Below the pieces are notes generated by a model. The model was not told the DNA's origin, searched no databases, and worked only from the letters and a program-made list of their open reading frames with translations. Made by a program: the position numbers and the translations under genes. This document shows positions 1 to 13,637 of a stretch of 64,000 nucleotides of DNA, one piece after another. The first letter of the stretch is position 1; every line of letters begins with the position of its first letter. Source of the DNA: Lophius americanus (taxonomy: Eukaryota; Chordata; Actinopteri; Lophiiformes; Lophiidae); contig JBBDHG010000180.1 in the NCBI GenBank assembly GCA_037951165.1, forward strand, positions 777,001 through 841,000, read 5' to 3'.

Positions 1-559
1 TCTCCGTTCCACAATTGGATTCTTTTCTCTCTCTCATTCACTCTTTGCCTCCCTGTCTCATTTCCCAGAGTGCACTGGGGGCACGGGACAATGGCAGCAA
101 TAGAGCCGCTGAACACCAGCTGTGCAGACTGGCACCGCAGTGATGGCAGTGCCCCGCTGCTGCCGGCTACACCGAGAGGGGAGAGATAACAGCCGGAGCA
201 GTCGGCCAGAAAATGATCAGCAGCCCAGAACCTTATCTGTTCATCCGTCTCTGACCCGCACCGCTAAATTTAAAGTGTGCACGTCAAGGTGGAGGATGAA
301 ATGCAGCGATGAATAAGGAACTGTGATGGCCCGTAAAAAGAAGGTTTTTCCTCTGGAGGTGGAGGTTTTTTGACCTGATCCAAACTCTGAGTGTGGGCCT
401 GTTGTAAAAGTTTCAGCCTTTAAAGATTCTGAAGGGTCCAGAGTTCTTATAATGCAGCGGACACCACTAGTCCCTCCATTGCTGTTGGAGTTTAGATTTA
501 TGTTTTGGACCCTTTCCGGACTTTTATTTGAAGAAAAAAAACAAAAACATAAATAATAA

Positions 560-625
560 AATAAAAAATAACTTTATTAATCCCCAAGGGGCATTTTGGG
601 GCATTCCAGCATCTCATCTTGATTC
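560..625. repeat. Fragment of a common fish interspersed repeat
   Basis: The stretch contains the phrase CTTTATTAATCCCCAAGGGG, which recurs widely in teleost genomes as part of an interspersed repeat. It is short and the element boundaries are not visible. The assignment rests on remembered consensus wording only. Confidence 0.35.
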
Positions 626-702
626 CTCTTTTGATATGTTGTCTTCCTCTTTTTTTTGTGCTTTTGAGGATTTTTGAAATAGCTCTCTACAAATAAAACA
701 TA

Positions 703-731
703 CTATTATTATTATTATTATTATTATTATC
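703..731. repeat. (ATT)n microsatellite
   Basis: About nine uninterrupted trinucleotide units, in an AT-rich setting. Confidence 0.9.
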
Positions 732-1765
732 AGCTTAATCAGAAAACTAGCTAGAGCTAAATCTACAGTTTTTGGCACGAAATGAGAAGCATGCGTTTAT
801 TGGACTCTTCTACAAATGAAGACATCACATTGTTGCAGCAGAATATTTATGACTGATAATATCTGTTCACTGGATTTCACAACGGAGCAGATTTTCTGAC
901 ACTTCTGAAAGGGACTCATATCTCTATTACGGACATCCACAAAGCCAAATGAGGAGGGTTGCAGCAGGGTGGGGCAAATGGGTGTGAGAGTTTTAAAAAC
1001 CACAGTTTCCTTTCCCACGCCATCCAGCAGAACCCGATGTCCTCCAGCAAACGCTACACCCAACACCTGCCGGCTAAAAGGGGAAGTCAACTTTCCACAC
1101 CACCAACTCGAATGATGGGAAGTATCAGCCACCATCATGACCCTCATGCATGAGATGTGCACACTTGTTAAAAAAACACATTGAACATATGGATTCAAAA
1201 CAAAGCCAGTGCAGGTGGAGGTTTGATGCCCTTACAGATTTAAAGCATGTGAACATGAAGGAAGGATGTCGCAACAGAGAAGAACAAGAAGTTGGGCGGG
1301 GACTTGAAAGGAAGGTCTGGCAATAGGAGGCAAAAGTACATTACGTGACTGTTGCGGCTGTATTTCAGTATTTGTGGCGGACTGACAATAAATTTCACAA
1401 CAGGAAGTGGGCTGAGGCTTTATTCACAGAGTCACAGATTGACAAAAATGGTCACTGAGTGTGTTACGCACGCCCTGATGGTCAGATGGACGGGGGAAGA
1501 GGCTGAAAACTAATGACAGCTCATAAAATGTGCATGAAGGGAATCGACAAATGTGTGTATGCACGTGTGTTTTTACACAATCCACAGAAATGTATACACG
1601 CCTTCCATGGATCATGAAAATTGTGATGACTAGACAGAGAGGTCAAAGCAACTCCAGAAATGTAGGTCTTGTTAGGTGTAGGTGTAAAGTTTGGTCAACT
1701 GGTGAAACGCCGAAAGGATGCTGGGCACCCAAGGCTAACTGGTGTACAGAAAACAGACCTTCACA

Positions 1766-1808
1766 AAATTAGGCAAGCATTTATAATGTTATGGCTGATC
1801 AGTGTAGA
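1766..1808 (+). mobile_element. Terminal fragment of a Tc1-like DNA transposon
   Basis: The stretch includes ATAATGTTATGGCTGATCAG, which matches the characteristic terminal inverted repeat of a widespread fish Tc1-like element, preceded by the sub-terminal AAATTAGGCA wording. Only one end is present, so it is a dead relic. Two other pieces of the same family occur near 27.4 kb and 47.3 kb. Confidence 0.65.
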
Positions 1809-2706
1809 TTTTCAGCAAAGAGAAACAGAGACTCTCCCACAGCAGTGGACAAATGAAGCAGGGCCTTCTTTCCGGTTCATCAGCATTTGAATGTTTCTTC
1901 TCATCTGTGAAGCCAGCATGGGCTTAAATAAGGGCAGCCATCCCGCAAGAAAACACAAAACACACACACACAACCAGTCACACTCACACACATATTAATC
2001 TGGCGTCTAACTGAGCGAAATGGACACCCAATAAAGCCACATCCTGGCCACCATGAAGCTCAAGAGTTCTGCTGAGACGGACAAAGAAACTGGCAACGCA
2101 GTGACATGGGAACCATGAGCCCATGAGCCAGAGCATCCATACCCTCAGAGGGAGCCAGATCCGACGGCTTCGGCTATGAAGCGAAACTTCCATTGAGTTT
2201 GAACCTTTTTGTTTTTCAGTAAAAAACGTCTCACTTGTGTCCCAGTTACTGCGAGACAACGAGCGGTGGGAGGATTTCATTTTCATTTTCTGTGCAGTAT
2301 TTATGCAAAGTGTCCGAAAACCTGACAGAAACTGAATCATGACTTGGCAAGTCGAGATAAGAATAAGACACGTGGAGAATCTAGGGCCAATACAGGAACC
2401 ATCTCCTTATGTAAGAAAAATAAAAAGTTTGACAGATAGACAGTTCCTCAAACAGATCCATTCTGCTTTAAGTGAAATCATCTTTGTGTATTTGTTTTTG
2501 CCTTTTGCAGTACGTGCACAGAGCACAATCCCCCTGCTGTGAGATATTAGATATTAGAACTAATTCATCCGTTTTCAGGGATTTAACTGGTTTCCTGGAA
2601 AATTGTTCCCCTAGACTCCATTTGAAATCCATTCACCTTTACATTATTCCGATACTGGCAAAAATCGAGATCCAAATGTCTGCACCCGCCGCAGATCCAT
2701 CCTTTT

Positions 2707-3145
2707 AAGGCAATACCTCAAACTATTATATGGATCACTCTTCTAATTTTACACCCACATGCACCTTAGTGTGAGGAAGAACTGGATTGATTTTAGAATC
2801 AGTCAGTCGTATATTTCTGACACTAGGCCGAGCTTTATTCCGAAAAGTTTTTGCAGCCATAATTCTTCAACCGTTGGTCTGATCTGGTTCAAATTTGTTG
2901 CTAATTAATTGACCCAAAGAGATTTATCACGTTTTACTCACTATCCTCCTTAGACCCGTTTAGTAATGGTCTGGAGGAAATCTTGTATGTATAGTGTTTT
3001 ACTCAAATAGAGCTTTTTTCTTCTTTTAAATTAAAACACTGTTTTTTTGGACCTAACTTTTATCCGTCAGTCCGACTTTGGCCACATTTGCTGCATATGA
3101 ATCATCTCAACGAGAATTAACTCACATGTGTGATTTTTGTCAGAG
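2707..3145 (+). repeat. R1 interspersed repeat, copy 1
   Basis: This diverged copy carries the family phrases in order: GAGGAAGAACTGGATTGATT, then a 'CACTAGG...GAGCTTTAT' segment, then 'AACCGTTGGTCTGAT' followed by a 'TTTG-TGC-A-GAATC' core that appears twice. R1 is a name used only here for a dispersed family shared by at least ten loci in the window. Confidence 0.6.
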
Positions 3146-4814
3146 CCGGACGGTTCTGGTCTAAATGAACAGCCTGCTGTCAAACAGGCCAAATAACAAC
3201 ATGTACCCTTCTTCTCTGAGAGATACAAGCAGTCTTTTATTTTGTTCCCTCCTCGTCTTCCTCTCTCTCTCTCTCCGTGTGTGTGTTCATGATCAGCCCA
3301 CGCGGCAGCCCAGCTTGTAGACTTTATTATGTGAAATTACAGAGAAAGGGCGGACATAATTCACATGTGCACACGAGTCGCTGGGTCTAATGTTTTCAGG
3401 AGAGCAGATGAACAAAGAGGAGAGAAAAACAGAAATAAAAGAAATGAGAATAAAAGAGGGGGGGAGTGCGAGTTAGCGGGGAGAAAGAATTATTTCCAGT
3501 TACAGCTGACAACTGGAAAATGAGCTGAGGCAATATGTAATCTCCTCTGATGTAGTTTCTCATCCACGCGCCTCCTCCCGCATCAGTGGCTGCAGGAGTG
3601 AGGAGGCGCGTTGCTATGGAGTGGGAAGCCTCTCAGATAGTGAGCACCATTACGAATCCGGCCGAGAGAGGGAGGATAATGAAGATCTAGAGGGAGGGGA
3701 GGGATGGCGGGAGGCGGTGGAGAGCGAGGTCAGAGGGCACGAGGAGCAAGGCTGCAGGAGAGATGGGGGAGAAAGAAAGCAATAAAGCAAAATGCAACCG
3801 GGGCGGAGGTGAGGGACGAAGGTGTTGAAGAGGGGAAAGGGAGAAGAAGAAATGTGCACGAGTCAGGCCCGTCATAGTTTTGCTTTTATGCGATGAAAAT
3901 CTTTTTAAGTGTGTTTGTTTGTCTTTAAACATGTCCATTATGGCTGTAAGTGAAACACCTACAGCCTGACAGATATTAAAAATAAAGAATGTGTTTAACC
4001 AGAGAAATCAATCATTACCTCCTCGTGCATTATTCACACAGTCAGTCAGGAGGTCTGGTCTGCTTGGGGCCCAAAACTAGTTCCATCTCCAGGTAAGGAG
4101 AGATGTTTCAAAGACCTGACACAGATTGTTTAAATGTTGAGAGGAGCTGAAGTGAAATCTGGCTTCATTCCCCTCTGAGTTCAGGAGTAGAACTTGTTTC
4201 CTGTACACATGTGGAATATAGGTCGTCCTTATATTATTAAAGTGTGAAGGCCCTCTACTGGTGCCTTCTGGAGACAAACGTATTCACTCAGGAATGAGTC
4301 ATATGTATAAGATTATCTGTTTTTGATAAGAATGGGATTTCAAAATAACTCTGTGTTGAGATTTTTGACAAATTCCATGTATTTTACATGCCACGGTGAG
4401 CATTTAGTCAAATATGGGCTCCTGAACATGAAAAAATATAATCATATCCAACCTCTAGAATGCTACAGGTAAAAAAAAAAAACATTGTTGCATTTATTAC
4501 CATTTAAAAAGTATCCGTTTATACATATATCCTGTTTTTCTATTTTCTGTTTTGCTGTGTAATCTCTTCATTTTTTAATTGCTGTACTTTACTCTCTGAA
4601 GGAAAAGCATTTATCTGTCATTTATCATCATTTCAAACGTCATCCTCAGATGAAGTCCTTTGAATGTCATGGCTGGGATGGTTTCTGCTAAATCAATCAA
4701 TAAAGTCTGATTGGGTTTGAGCATCAAGAACAACAGAAGAAATCCCCCTCGTTTATCTTCTCAAATTAAATGTAAAGCTACGCCTGAAAAAAAAAATTCG
4801 CAAAAAAAGCTTGG

Positions 4815-5215
4815 CATATTAGTAAAATATAAACTATTGGAGTAAAATACGACATTAAATAAGATAGATTCCCTTGAATCGATTCTTCGTAACATCAGAA
4901 TTTGACAATATCGGAGATTAATATAGGAATATATAGATATAGATCTCCTACTGTAGATTCATATGAGCCAATTTGAACAGAATTGGACACGTAGTTGGGA
5001 AGTAACGGTCAAAAAACGTTTTTCCACATAATAGCCTCCCTATATTACAGTAAAATATAATATATAAAAGATAGAACTGCTCGATTGGATTCACGTGGAT
5101 CAAATTTGGACTAAATCGGACCAACGGTTATGAACTTGTAGCCAGAAAAACTGATTTTGGAGATAAAGTTCCCCAATCATTCCAGTTCTTCCTCACACTG
5201 AGGTCTAGAACTAAA
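4815..5215 (-). repeat. R1 interspersed repeat, copy 2
   Basis: Reverse-oriented copy. On the plus strand it reads 'TAAAATATAAACTATT', then AGATAGATTCCCTTGAATCG, then CAAATTTGGACTAAATCGGA and 'CCAACGGTTATGAA', ending near 'CCAGTTCTTCCTCACACTGAGG'-type wording. The central module is present two or three times, as in other long copies. Confidence 0.6.
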
Positions 5216-6159
5216 AATAGTTTTAAGTTAGTGAATCAAAATAAAGGATTGTTGGATGCGGCGGCGGAGACGATTAGGTAATAGCCTTGACTTTTTTGGG
5301 ACATAATTGGAGTTTGTTTGACAACAGGAGAGGATTAAATCACAATAAATCTAAATGTTTTTTTTTTATTTCTCTGGTGTTAAATCTAATCTAAAGTGCC
5401 GGTAATTGAACCGTCATCCCGGTGATGAACAGCCGCTCTGAGATTATAGTAAATAAATGTGAAGCTCAGTGACATGAGCCGATGAGCTCACTAAGAACAA
5501 CAACAACAAACAAATACAGCGACTGCGACAGTGAGTCCATGATGGACAGTCAACATCAGCTGTGTGCCACAGTGTGAGGAAGAAGACGGTCCTCCGGGGG
5601 AACATTACTGTTTGCTGACATTAGAGTTCTTAAGGTTACCATTAAGATACTGCCTTTTAACAGTAGCTTCCTGTCTCGGTCAAGCTGCTCATTCGTCCTC
5701 GGCTTGATGGTCAAAATATGGAGGAAAGCCTACAGCATCGTTTTCATCGACAGATTTAACTTTAAATCAAAGGTTAAACGCTTCCTGTTCAGGGGAAAAC
5801 ATCATATACCTGATGAAACCGTCTGTTGTAGACATCAGCTGTGTTGTAGGTACCGCTAAAACCGCTCAAACAATTCAAAATGTTAGGGAAAACTTATTTT
5901 TTTTGCAATTCACAAATCATTTGGTCAAGTATATTATTAAATAGTAAAAGAAAAAGAAGAATAATCTGGTTTTTATTTCATTGATAATAGTCAATTTTAA
6001 TTAAATTACCTCAACCTTTTGTTAAATCATGTTTTAAGAAAACTATTTCACCCTTATTAGAAAATTTAGGGCGTATCAAGTTCAATAATTGATGTCTCCA
6101 CAGGCTTTAATATGAAAAAAAATAATAATCATACTTATCAAACAGGACTTTTCTGACTA

Positions 6160-6300
6160 GCCATGGTTAATGACTTCTCCTCTGTGTCCAATTTGACCCC
6201 TGGTGTCCCCCCAGGGCGCCATCCTCGGCCCCTTACTCGTTAGCATACACATGCTGCCACTGGGTCCGATTATAAACAGGTTCATTGACATTTTTCAATA
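6160..6300 (+). pseudogene. LINE reverse-transcriptase remnant
   Basis: With one frameshift from an extra C in the run at about 6207-6213, the stretch reads GVPQGAILGPLL followed by a VSIHMLPLG segment. This is the block before the catalytic YADD motif in Rex1/L2-like LINE reverse transcriptases. No YADD motif or long frame follows, so it is a truncated dead copy. Confidence 0.6.
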
Positions 6301-6898
6301 AGAAAAAAAAAAGACTCAAAATGAGCTCAACCAAACAATGGAGCAGTCCATACTGACTCAAATTGACTCCTGATTTCTCCTGATGGCACTAATTAGAACC
6401 AACTGCTCTCACCAGTCTAATTAAATTATTACCCACTAAACCTATTTTGCAATGATCTCGTCAAATAGCCCTAATTATCTCACTAATCGAGAGAATTCAC
6501 AGAACTGTTTTTAATGAGGTCAATAAAAATAATGAACTGCTCTACTGTGCTAGCGAGATTAAATAATCTCTGTCATCGCTTTCATTACATGTAAACTCTA
6601 AGAAACCACAACTTCTCAAATCAGGATTAAAATGAACCACCTTAACTTGGAAAATAAGAACATATTAAAATGATTTTATATGCTCTATGATAAGATCCCC
6701 TAGTGAGTCAATAATAAAGATAATTATTTTATTACTTTTTCTAACACACATTTCATTTTGCCAATTGGTATGAGCTAATTCTAGACACAATTGGAAGAAA
6801 CCTGACTTGGAGTTAAGATCCATCACACACACATACACAGAACACGCTCCTCAAAAACATGCAAACAAGAAATCATCTCACCGCTCCCCAGAGAGAAC

Positions 6899-7705
6899 AA
6901 AGAACATGGTAGTGAAAAAAAGAACACGGTAGTGAAAACAAAGAACATGGTAGTGAAAAAAAGAACATGGTAGTGAAAAAAAGAACACGGTAGTGAAAAA
7001 AAGAACACGGTAGTGAAAAAAAGAACATGGTAGTGAAAAAAAGAACATGGTAGTGAAAACAAAGAACATGGTAGTGAAAAAAAGAACATGGTAGTGAAAA
7101 CAAAGAACATGGTAGTGAAACAAAGAACATGGTAGTGAAACAAAGAACATGGTAGTGAAAAAAAGAACACGGTAGTGAAAAAAAGAACACGGTAGTGAAA
7201 AAAAGAACATGGTAGTGAAAAAAAGAACACGGTAGTGAAAAAAAGAACACGGTAGTGAAAAAAAGAACATGGTAGTGAAACAAAGAACATGGTAGTGAAA
7301 AAAAGAACACGGTAGTGAAAAAAAGAACACGGTAGTGAAAAAAAGAACATGGTAGTGAAACAAAGAACATGGTAGTGAAACAAAGAACATGGTAGTGAAA
7401 AAAAGAACATGGTAGTGAAAACAAAGAACATGGTAGTCAAAACAAAGAACATGGTAGTGAAACAAAGAACATGGTAGTGAAAAAAAGAAAATGGTAGTGA
7501 AAACAAAGAACATGGTAGTGAAAAAAAGAACATGGTAGTGAAACAAAGAACATGGTAGTGAAAACAAAGAACATGGTAGTGAAAACAAAGAACATGGTAG
7601 TGAAAAAAAGAACATGGTAGTGAAACAAAGAACATGGTAGTGAAACAAAGAACATGGTAGTGAAAACAAAGAACATGGTAGTGAAACAAAGAACATGGTA
7701 GTGAA
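6899..7705. repeat. Minisatellite, about 40 copies of a 20-21 bp unit
   Basis: I count 40 tandem units with consensus GAACATGGTAGTGAAAAAAA. Variants differ by T/C in ACATGG/ACACGG (nine ACACGG units, all between about 6.92 and 7.33 kb), by AAAAAAA/AAACAAA, and by a 21-bp form with one extra A. One unit has AAAATGG and one has GTAGTCAA. Unit length near 20 bp and absence of stops give long artefact open frames in all three minus-strand frames; these are not genes. Confidence 0.97.
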
Positions 7706-7800
7706 CATAGAACCAAACCAAAGAATCAGACTTTATTTTTATATCACTCAAGCAAATAAAACGTGACACAAAGTGCTTTACAAAATTTAAAAAACAATAA
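7706..7800. repeat. Possible fish interspersed repeat fragment
   Basis: The wording 'CTTTATTTTTATATCAC' followed by CAAAGTGCTTTACAAAA resembles a common teleost repeat. It directly abuts the minisatellite and the CA-rich tract. Boundaries are not visible. Confidence 0.3.
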
Positions 7801-7814
7801 CAACGCCCTGCCAA

Positions 7815-8033
7815 TACACACACGCACACATACACACACACACACACACACACATCTACACGAATACACCTACACATACCTACAAACACAACTAGACACA
7901 TGCACAAACAACATACATACACACACACCATACATACACAGACCTAGACACGTACACACATCACATAGACACACACACACCTAGACACAAACACACACAC
8001 CTAGACTCATGCACACACACACACACACACCTA
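7815..8033. repeat. Imperfect CA-rich microsatellite region
   Basis: Runs of (CA)n are interrupted by TAGA and TACA units, for example around 7825-7853 and 8010-8030. Together with the adjacent minisatellite this makes a 1.1-kb tandem-repeat cluster. Confidence 0.9.
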
Positions 8034-11000
8034 CTAATTAATGTGAAACTGAAAAACAGAAAGATAAGGGTCAATACATTAAAAATAAAAAATAAATAAC
8101 TATGCTGTTTGTAAGAATTAAATGCGAGTTATAAGATAATGATATCAAATATTAAATAAGAGGATGTTTCTTACGATGAGTAAGAAAGATAAAATAAAAG
8201 GTACTACAAGGAGAACAGTACAAAAGATAAAACACACAAGTAGGTTAATAATAGTAAAATGATATACCAGCCAGTAGATCGTAAAACAGTTTAAAATTCA
8301 TTATTAAAGAGTGAATGAATGAATAGAAACAATAAATAGGTAGATTCTCAGTTAAAAGCCGGACTAAAAAGACGGTACTGACATGACGTGATGTGAGGAC
8401 AGAAGGGAACTTTGCTCAACGCAGAACCAACAATCTAAAGGCCCGTGGTCTGATTCTCTATCGATCCACACTTCCACTCCAACACCTTTAAGGTGAGGTT
8501 TGTTCTCCCCGTTCACAGGGAGCCACCGCTCAGAACTGCAAGTCAGCAAAGTAATCAAAAAAGACAACAAAAGACGCACACACATTTGGTTTCCAGGACG
8601 TCACCGTTTACATGCAACACCGGAGTCTTCCTGGCAGGACCACAAGACCTGTAATCCACTCCTAGAATCTGATCCTACTGGATCAACACTGATACCGCCC
8701 CAACGGAAGATTCACTGATGGGCCTGAGGATTCTGGTAGAAAGGAGCCACGTTCACGTGAAAGCCCCTCAGACACACATTGATGATATTCTGAAGTTCAC
8801 ATGTGGATTCTCCCATCTTATCGGACTTTACAAACAGCCTCTTGTACCGGTGACCCGGACCACAGTGGGGGACTTAATCGGAGCCTGCTTAGTAGAAAAA
8901 GAGGCAGAACCACGTACCGGGTCACATTAATAATGTAAAAGGCAGAACCTCATGCCTGAGCACCGCTAGAAACCAACAGTGGAAGAAAGTACAAACCTCT
9001 AGATCTTTACTGGAGTTGATCCATTTTCTGCTTCTTTCTGCTTCTAATCCAGTCGTACTACAACTCTAATATCTGTAAACCTGTTTGACTTTGGTTTGTG
9101 GTTACCTTGCAGACTTTGTTAAACCAACTGTGAGTGTCTTAAACCGGTTTAAACGCCACAAAAGTTCCTTTATCACGCTTTATCCTTCATTTCTAACTCG
9201 TCAAGTGGCTTGTTTTCATTACTAAATACACGTTTCAATCAATTTAACAAGTCTAATCCTCAAACAATACATCATGAATGACATTAAACCAGTCCTGATT
9301 TTAGATTTGAGAACAATTTTAGATCACACGACTTAGTTTTGTTAATATTATTGTATTTTTATGGTGTATTACCTAATCAGTAAAGTGGACATTTTGGCAT
9401 ATTTTGTTATTGTTGATACAACAACATATAAATATATATGTATACATATATAGATACATATATACATATACATACATATTTATATAAATATATGAATACA
9501 CATACGTGTGTATGAAAATGAAAACTGTAAATATAATCAAAATGTGTAAATCAAAAGCACAAATGTATGACATTGACGTTGGTGTAGACGTACTCACGTA
9601 CTACACATTATTGAATTTTTGATTTCATTAATGTGTCATACGAGCGCTTCTTCCACCGCTGACAATAGATGACAGCAGGAACCAGTTTTCTTTCTGAGAG
9701 GCAGAGACAGAGACTTGATAGAGGTGACATCACCGTGAGGGTCTCGGGTTCACTGCAGCACTAAGACGATTGGAAGGAGCCCCGGATCAAAGAGGTAAGA
9801 GGACAGAGGGAATTGGAACTGGGCTCTCTGGAGAACACATCTTCATTATCAGAAATAAAAACACACGCACTAATCCTTCCATTTTCATCCACTTACGGTT
9901 GAAGTCCCGGCGGCGGCCATGAGGCCTCCAGGGTCGGTTTCTCATCCACTTCAGGCGTCGAGGCAGCTCCATGATGCCAAGCTGGTGCCAGAGCCTGACG
10001 CCCTTTCAGCCATCAAAGAGCAGCGCACTGGTTCTTGTGCACATCCCCGGGACAGAGTCTTCCTCCACGGCATCCGGAGCGACAACAACCACCTTTTACT
10101 CTTCCTTGGAGAGATGTTACGTTATCTGCTGTGGTGTTAGTCTTCATTTCCCATCAACTCCGTTATCTTTTATGCATGAGTCAGTGGAACCCAACTCCCC
10201 CGTTCCAGCAGGGGAGGGACCGAAGCAGGACTCCTTCTGCAGGAACCCGCGCCTATTGATGGGCTGCATGTAATGTGATGCCTCTGCACCGTGGGCCCCC
10301 AGGGAGCCAAGGTGAATTGATGGACAGGAGTTGGGCTTGAACCTGCCAGCTGAGGAAGCCGGAAGGAAGCCGGTCCCTCAAAGACACCAAGACATGGACA
10401 TTCTGCATGCATGTGCACACAGACAATATTTGGTCCATCCATGTAAGAATTGGATTTTGGTGGAAGTCCTGCTGGTTGATTTAAACAGTACGGCTGACAG
10501 GAGACATCCAGGTTCCTCCCATTGCAGGAAGTTGCTTGTCTCTATAAGGAAAACTGAAAAAAACTATTTTTTTCTGCACACAAAAAAACCCATGTGAGTA
10601 AAACAAGAACAATTACAGGAAAATAAGACGTAGGTAAGTTAGATGTCTGTAAGGTGGATCATGGGAGGTGAATCCGGAATAAAAATCAGATCAAGTTTGA
10701 TTTTTGAGGGTTTGATTTTTTTTTCTGAAAAAGAGGTTGTTTTTTAAAAATCATAAAACAGTTTGGTTTAGTGAATAAAATAATATATACATATAATATG
10801 AACTATCAAGATTAAAATATGATAAATTCAAGAAAGTTGGGAAAGATTATAAATTATGCGCTGAAAATTGTGATATCGAGATAAAGCTCCCCCCAGAGGT
10901 GGACGTATGCGACTGATCTTCATCTCATGAAAAAAATGACCTCATCAAATGTTAAAAAAAATCATCATAAATTCTGAGTCTGAAATTGAATAATTGAAAT

Positions 11001-13630
11001 CTAACTTCTGGTATGTGGAGTAGCAGAGGCGTCACTATCACACTTATTTTGGCGGCCCAGCTTTAACCAAATTCTGGGAATGACGATTTTGATTGATTCT
11101 CCATAAATAATAAGACTGACATTCCTTTGGACTGTAACCTGACAATATTAAGCTGTGCAGCCAAAAAAAAAAAGAAGAAGATTGTATTCAACCGGAAGAC
11201 ACCATCTCATGTTTTAAGAGATACTTTTAATTTGTAGGACGGAGCGGATACGTCTGTATCGAGGAGAACCACAGGGTTGGTTTTCAAGGATATGGGGGCC
11301 TTTTATGACCTTATTTGAAAACGCTTAGTTGTGTAGGGTGTTAATTGCATTATATCACCTCATCCTGAGATGACTGTCTTGTTCCGTACCATATTTAATT
11401 ATTTAATAAGCAACCTAATAATTATTTCGTATGCATGTGAGAGATTGTATGTATGCATGTGAAGATATAATTTTTTATTTATTTATATTTTTCTTTTACT
11501 ATCCTTTGCTGACTGTTGGTTCTTGTGTTGTAATATTTTAAAAGCTTCTAGATTAATTTTGTCAACATTTAAAAGGAGAAATAATACAATCAATTAAAAA
11601 AAAAAACCCAAGGGAATCAAAAAGATTCTGTTATTCTCAAAACCAACTTCCAGAAGTAGCAGCCTGAAATGTGCCCAAGTTCTTTGAGGCAGTTTAAAGA
11701 CAACTGTTTTTAAATCTCTTGTATGAGTAACTAGAAGAGGAACTTCATTCCGACAGGGTTTCATTGAGAGTGACGAGAGTGACGACCTCTAGTGGCCGTG
11801 AGGCGCTACTGCAACCAAAGACGCAAGTCACTGAAAAATGTCTTGTTAGACCTTTCTTTAATTCAAATAAAACAACACTTTCCTGCAAAAATACGTTTTG
11901 CACTGAGATGCATTCCTTGACCTTTGGCTTGTCCATGTCTGAAATCTGAGAAATTAAAAAACAACTACAAACAAACAAACAGATGAACGTATAACATAAA
12001 ATACATTAAATTGCAACATCAAAGTTTGGAGTACATAGGTTCATAACATGACAATATAGTGAAATATTGAAAATATTCAATTTACTGGAGATACAAGTTA
12101 TTTTCCAAACACAGTTTGTTAGTTTAAATGACAACTAAACAATATTAAACACGTGTTCCACTGTTGGCTGGTGGTGTGGAAGTGTTTGCACCGAGACGTA
12201 TCCATCTGTGTTCTATCTGAATGTGTCCTGCTGTTGGTAATCATAGATATAGATGTATTTATTATTGTTTCTTTACACATAACCGCCTGAAAAAAGAAGA
12301 AAAGAAAAGAAAAGGCAAACCCTACAGCAACGTGTCGAGGCGTTTGTGCTCAAGACGAAAGCTACGTCACGATATCAAAAGTAGACCAAGCCTTTGGCAA
12401 ACCGCGCTCACAGAAGGCACGTAGAGATCATACGAGCTACCAGACGCCACTAACACCACAGCCAGACCCGTTTATAAGGTGTCTACACACGCTACACGCA
12501 AGATTTCCTCACAAGCAAGCATTAACTTTGCTACAACTATCAGCCTTTAAAAGACGTCTGGGTATTGATTGAGCCGAGTGGGACAAGATAAATATCAGTA
12601 ACAATGTGTGCATGTCAGCATGGCTGATCCTGAGGTTTGTATCACAGAACATCTCACCCAAAGCCGTCTGGCGGCTCCACTCTGCTAACCTGCAAAACAA
12701 CCATGAGCTCAAACTTTAAAAGAATTTTCCACGACCATGAGATTTCAGTTACATTCCTCTCAACGTCACGGAAAACAGACTAGTCCGGCAATAATGTCAA
12801 CAAGAACACGCGAGTAGTGAACGGTACCCCTCCGGCTTCTGCTCGGAGGGGGAGATCAGCGACTACTGTGAGGTGCAGGGAAGGAAGAAGAAGGAAAAAA
12901 AGCCTTGGAAGATGCATTTAAAGTGGGACATTTGTCACTAGGATTACGGTGGTGGGTTTACAGGGTTACCACGTGCACAACCAGACCAATCACGACACAG
13001 CTGGCTCATTTAACTACTAGAAATAACAGCACTTGGGTAAATAATCTCTTATCACTATAACCTTCCATGTGCCTGACGGTTAGGTCCATCGCTTCAGAAA
13101 CGGATAGGAATAAAGCTCTACTACGACTGGACAGCATTGAAATAGGTAGTTAGGATGCACACTATGTGGCGTTACCAGTCAATCAGAATAGAAGATTGAG
13201 CTCATTAGCGAGTCATTTTATGATCTCCCTGCTTGTGAAAGAAAACAGTTGACCCTCATCGTTCACGTATGCACATGAGGGTCGTGATCAAACGCTCAAA
13301 GGTGTTAAATTGACATTTGCGAGCTGCTGTTTGCCTTTGATTCACGGCAGCGCCGAGTGAAATCCCTCCAGATCAAGAGGTCAGTGTGGATGTGAGCTAT
13401 AGAGGAAAATGTGTGACTCAACGCTGCATTGTGCACCTGCATGTGAAGTTTTGAGTTCCGCTGTGCCAGTGTGAACAGTACCATCTGCTGGAGGGTATTC
13501 ATGCGCAGACATGTAATGCTACTTCTTTTTTTTCCGAGGCTTGTGTGAGAGATAAAACCTGTGTTGGGATCATCTCCGGTTTCTTCAAGGTTCTTCCATT
13601 TATAATCGACCAAAGTCCTGATTGCCTTGT
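8034..13630. other. Intergenic stretch downstream of the transporter gene
   Basis: No gene is supported. A degenerate TA/TACA-rich tract lies at about 9420-9500. A small R1-like scrap (ATAAAGCTCCCCCC wording) lies near 10840-10910. The interval 9880-10110 is locally GC-rich with coding-like composition but no recognisable protein (see findings). The remainder is AT-rich with nothing identifiable. Confidence 0.5.
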
Positions 13631-13637
13631 GCTCAGT

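Larger units (their letters stand above)
1..6150. other. Intergenic stretch, no supported gene
   Basis: No open frame here resembles a known protein or shows splice-bounded coding structure. The small frames present (for example 122-316 and 1984-2340) lack recognisable domains. Identifiable content is transposon debris and simple repeats, listed separately: a (ATT)n tract, a Tc1-like end and two R1 copies. The rest is AT-rich unique-looking DNA in which I see nothing. Confidence 0.6.

Noticed and set aside
6899..7705. CRISPR array
   Set aside because: Units are contiguous 20-21 bp repeats with no unique spacers, in a vertebrate genome with spliced genes.
6823..7931. Long overlapping minus-strand open frames (up to 297 codons) rich in FHYHVLCFTTMFF-like repeats
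   Set aside because: They are translations of the 20-bp minisatellite. All three frames are open because the unit has no stops; there is no start context, splice structure or non-repetitive domain.
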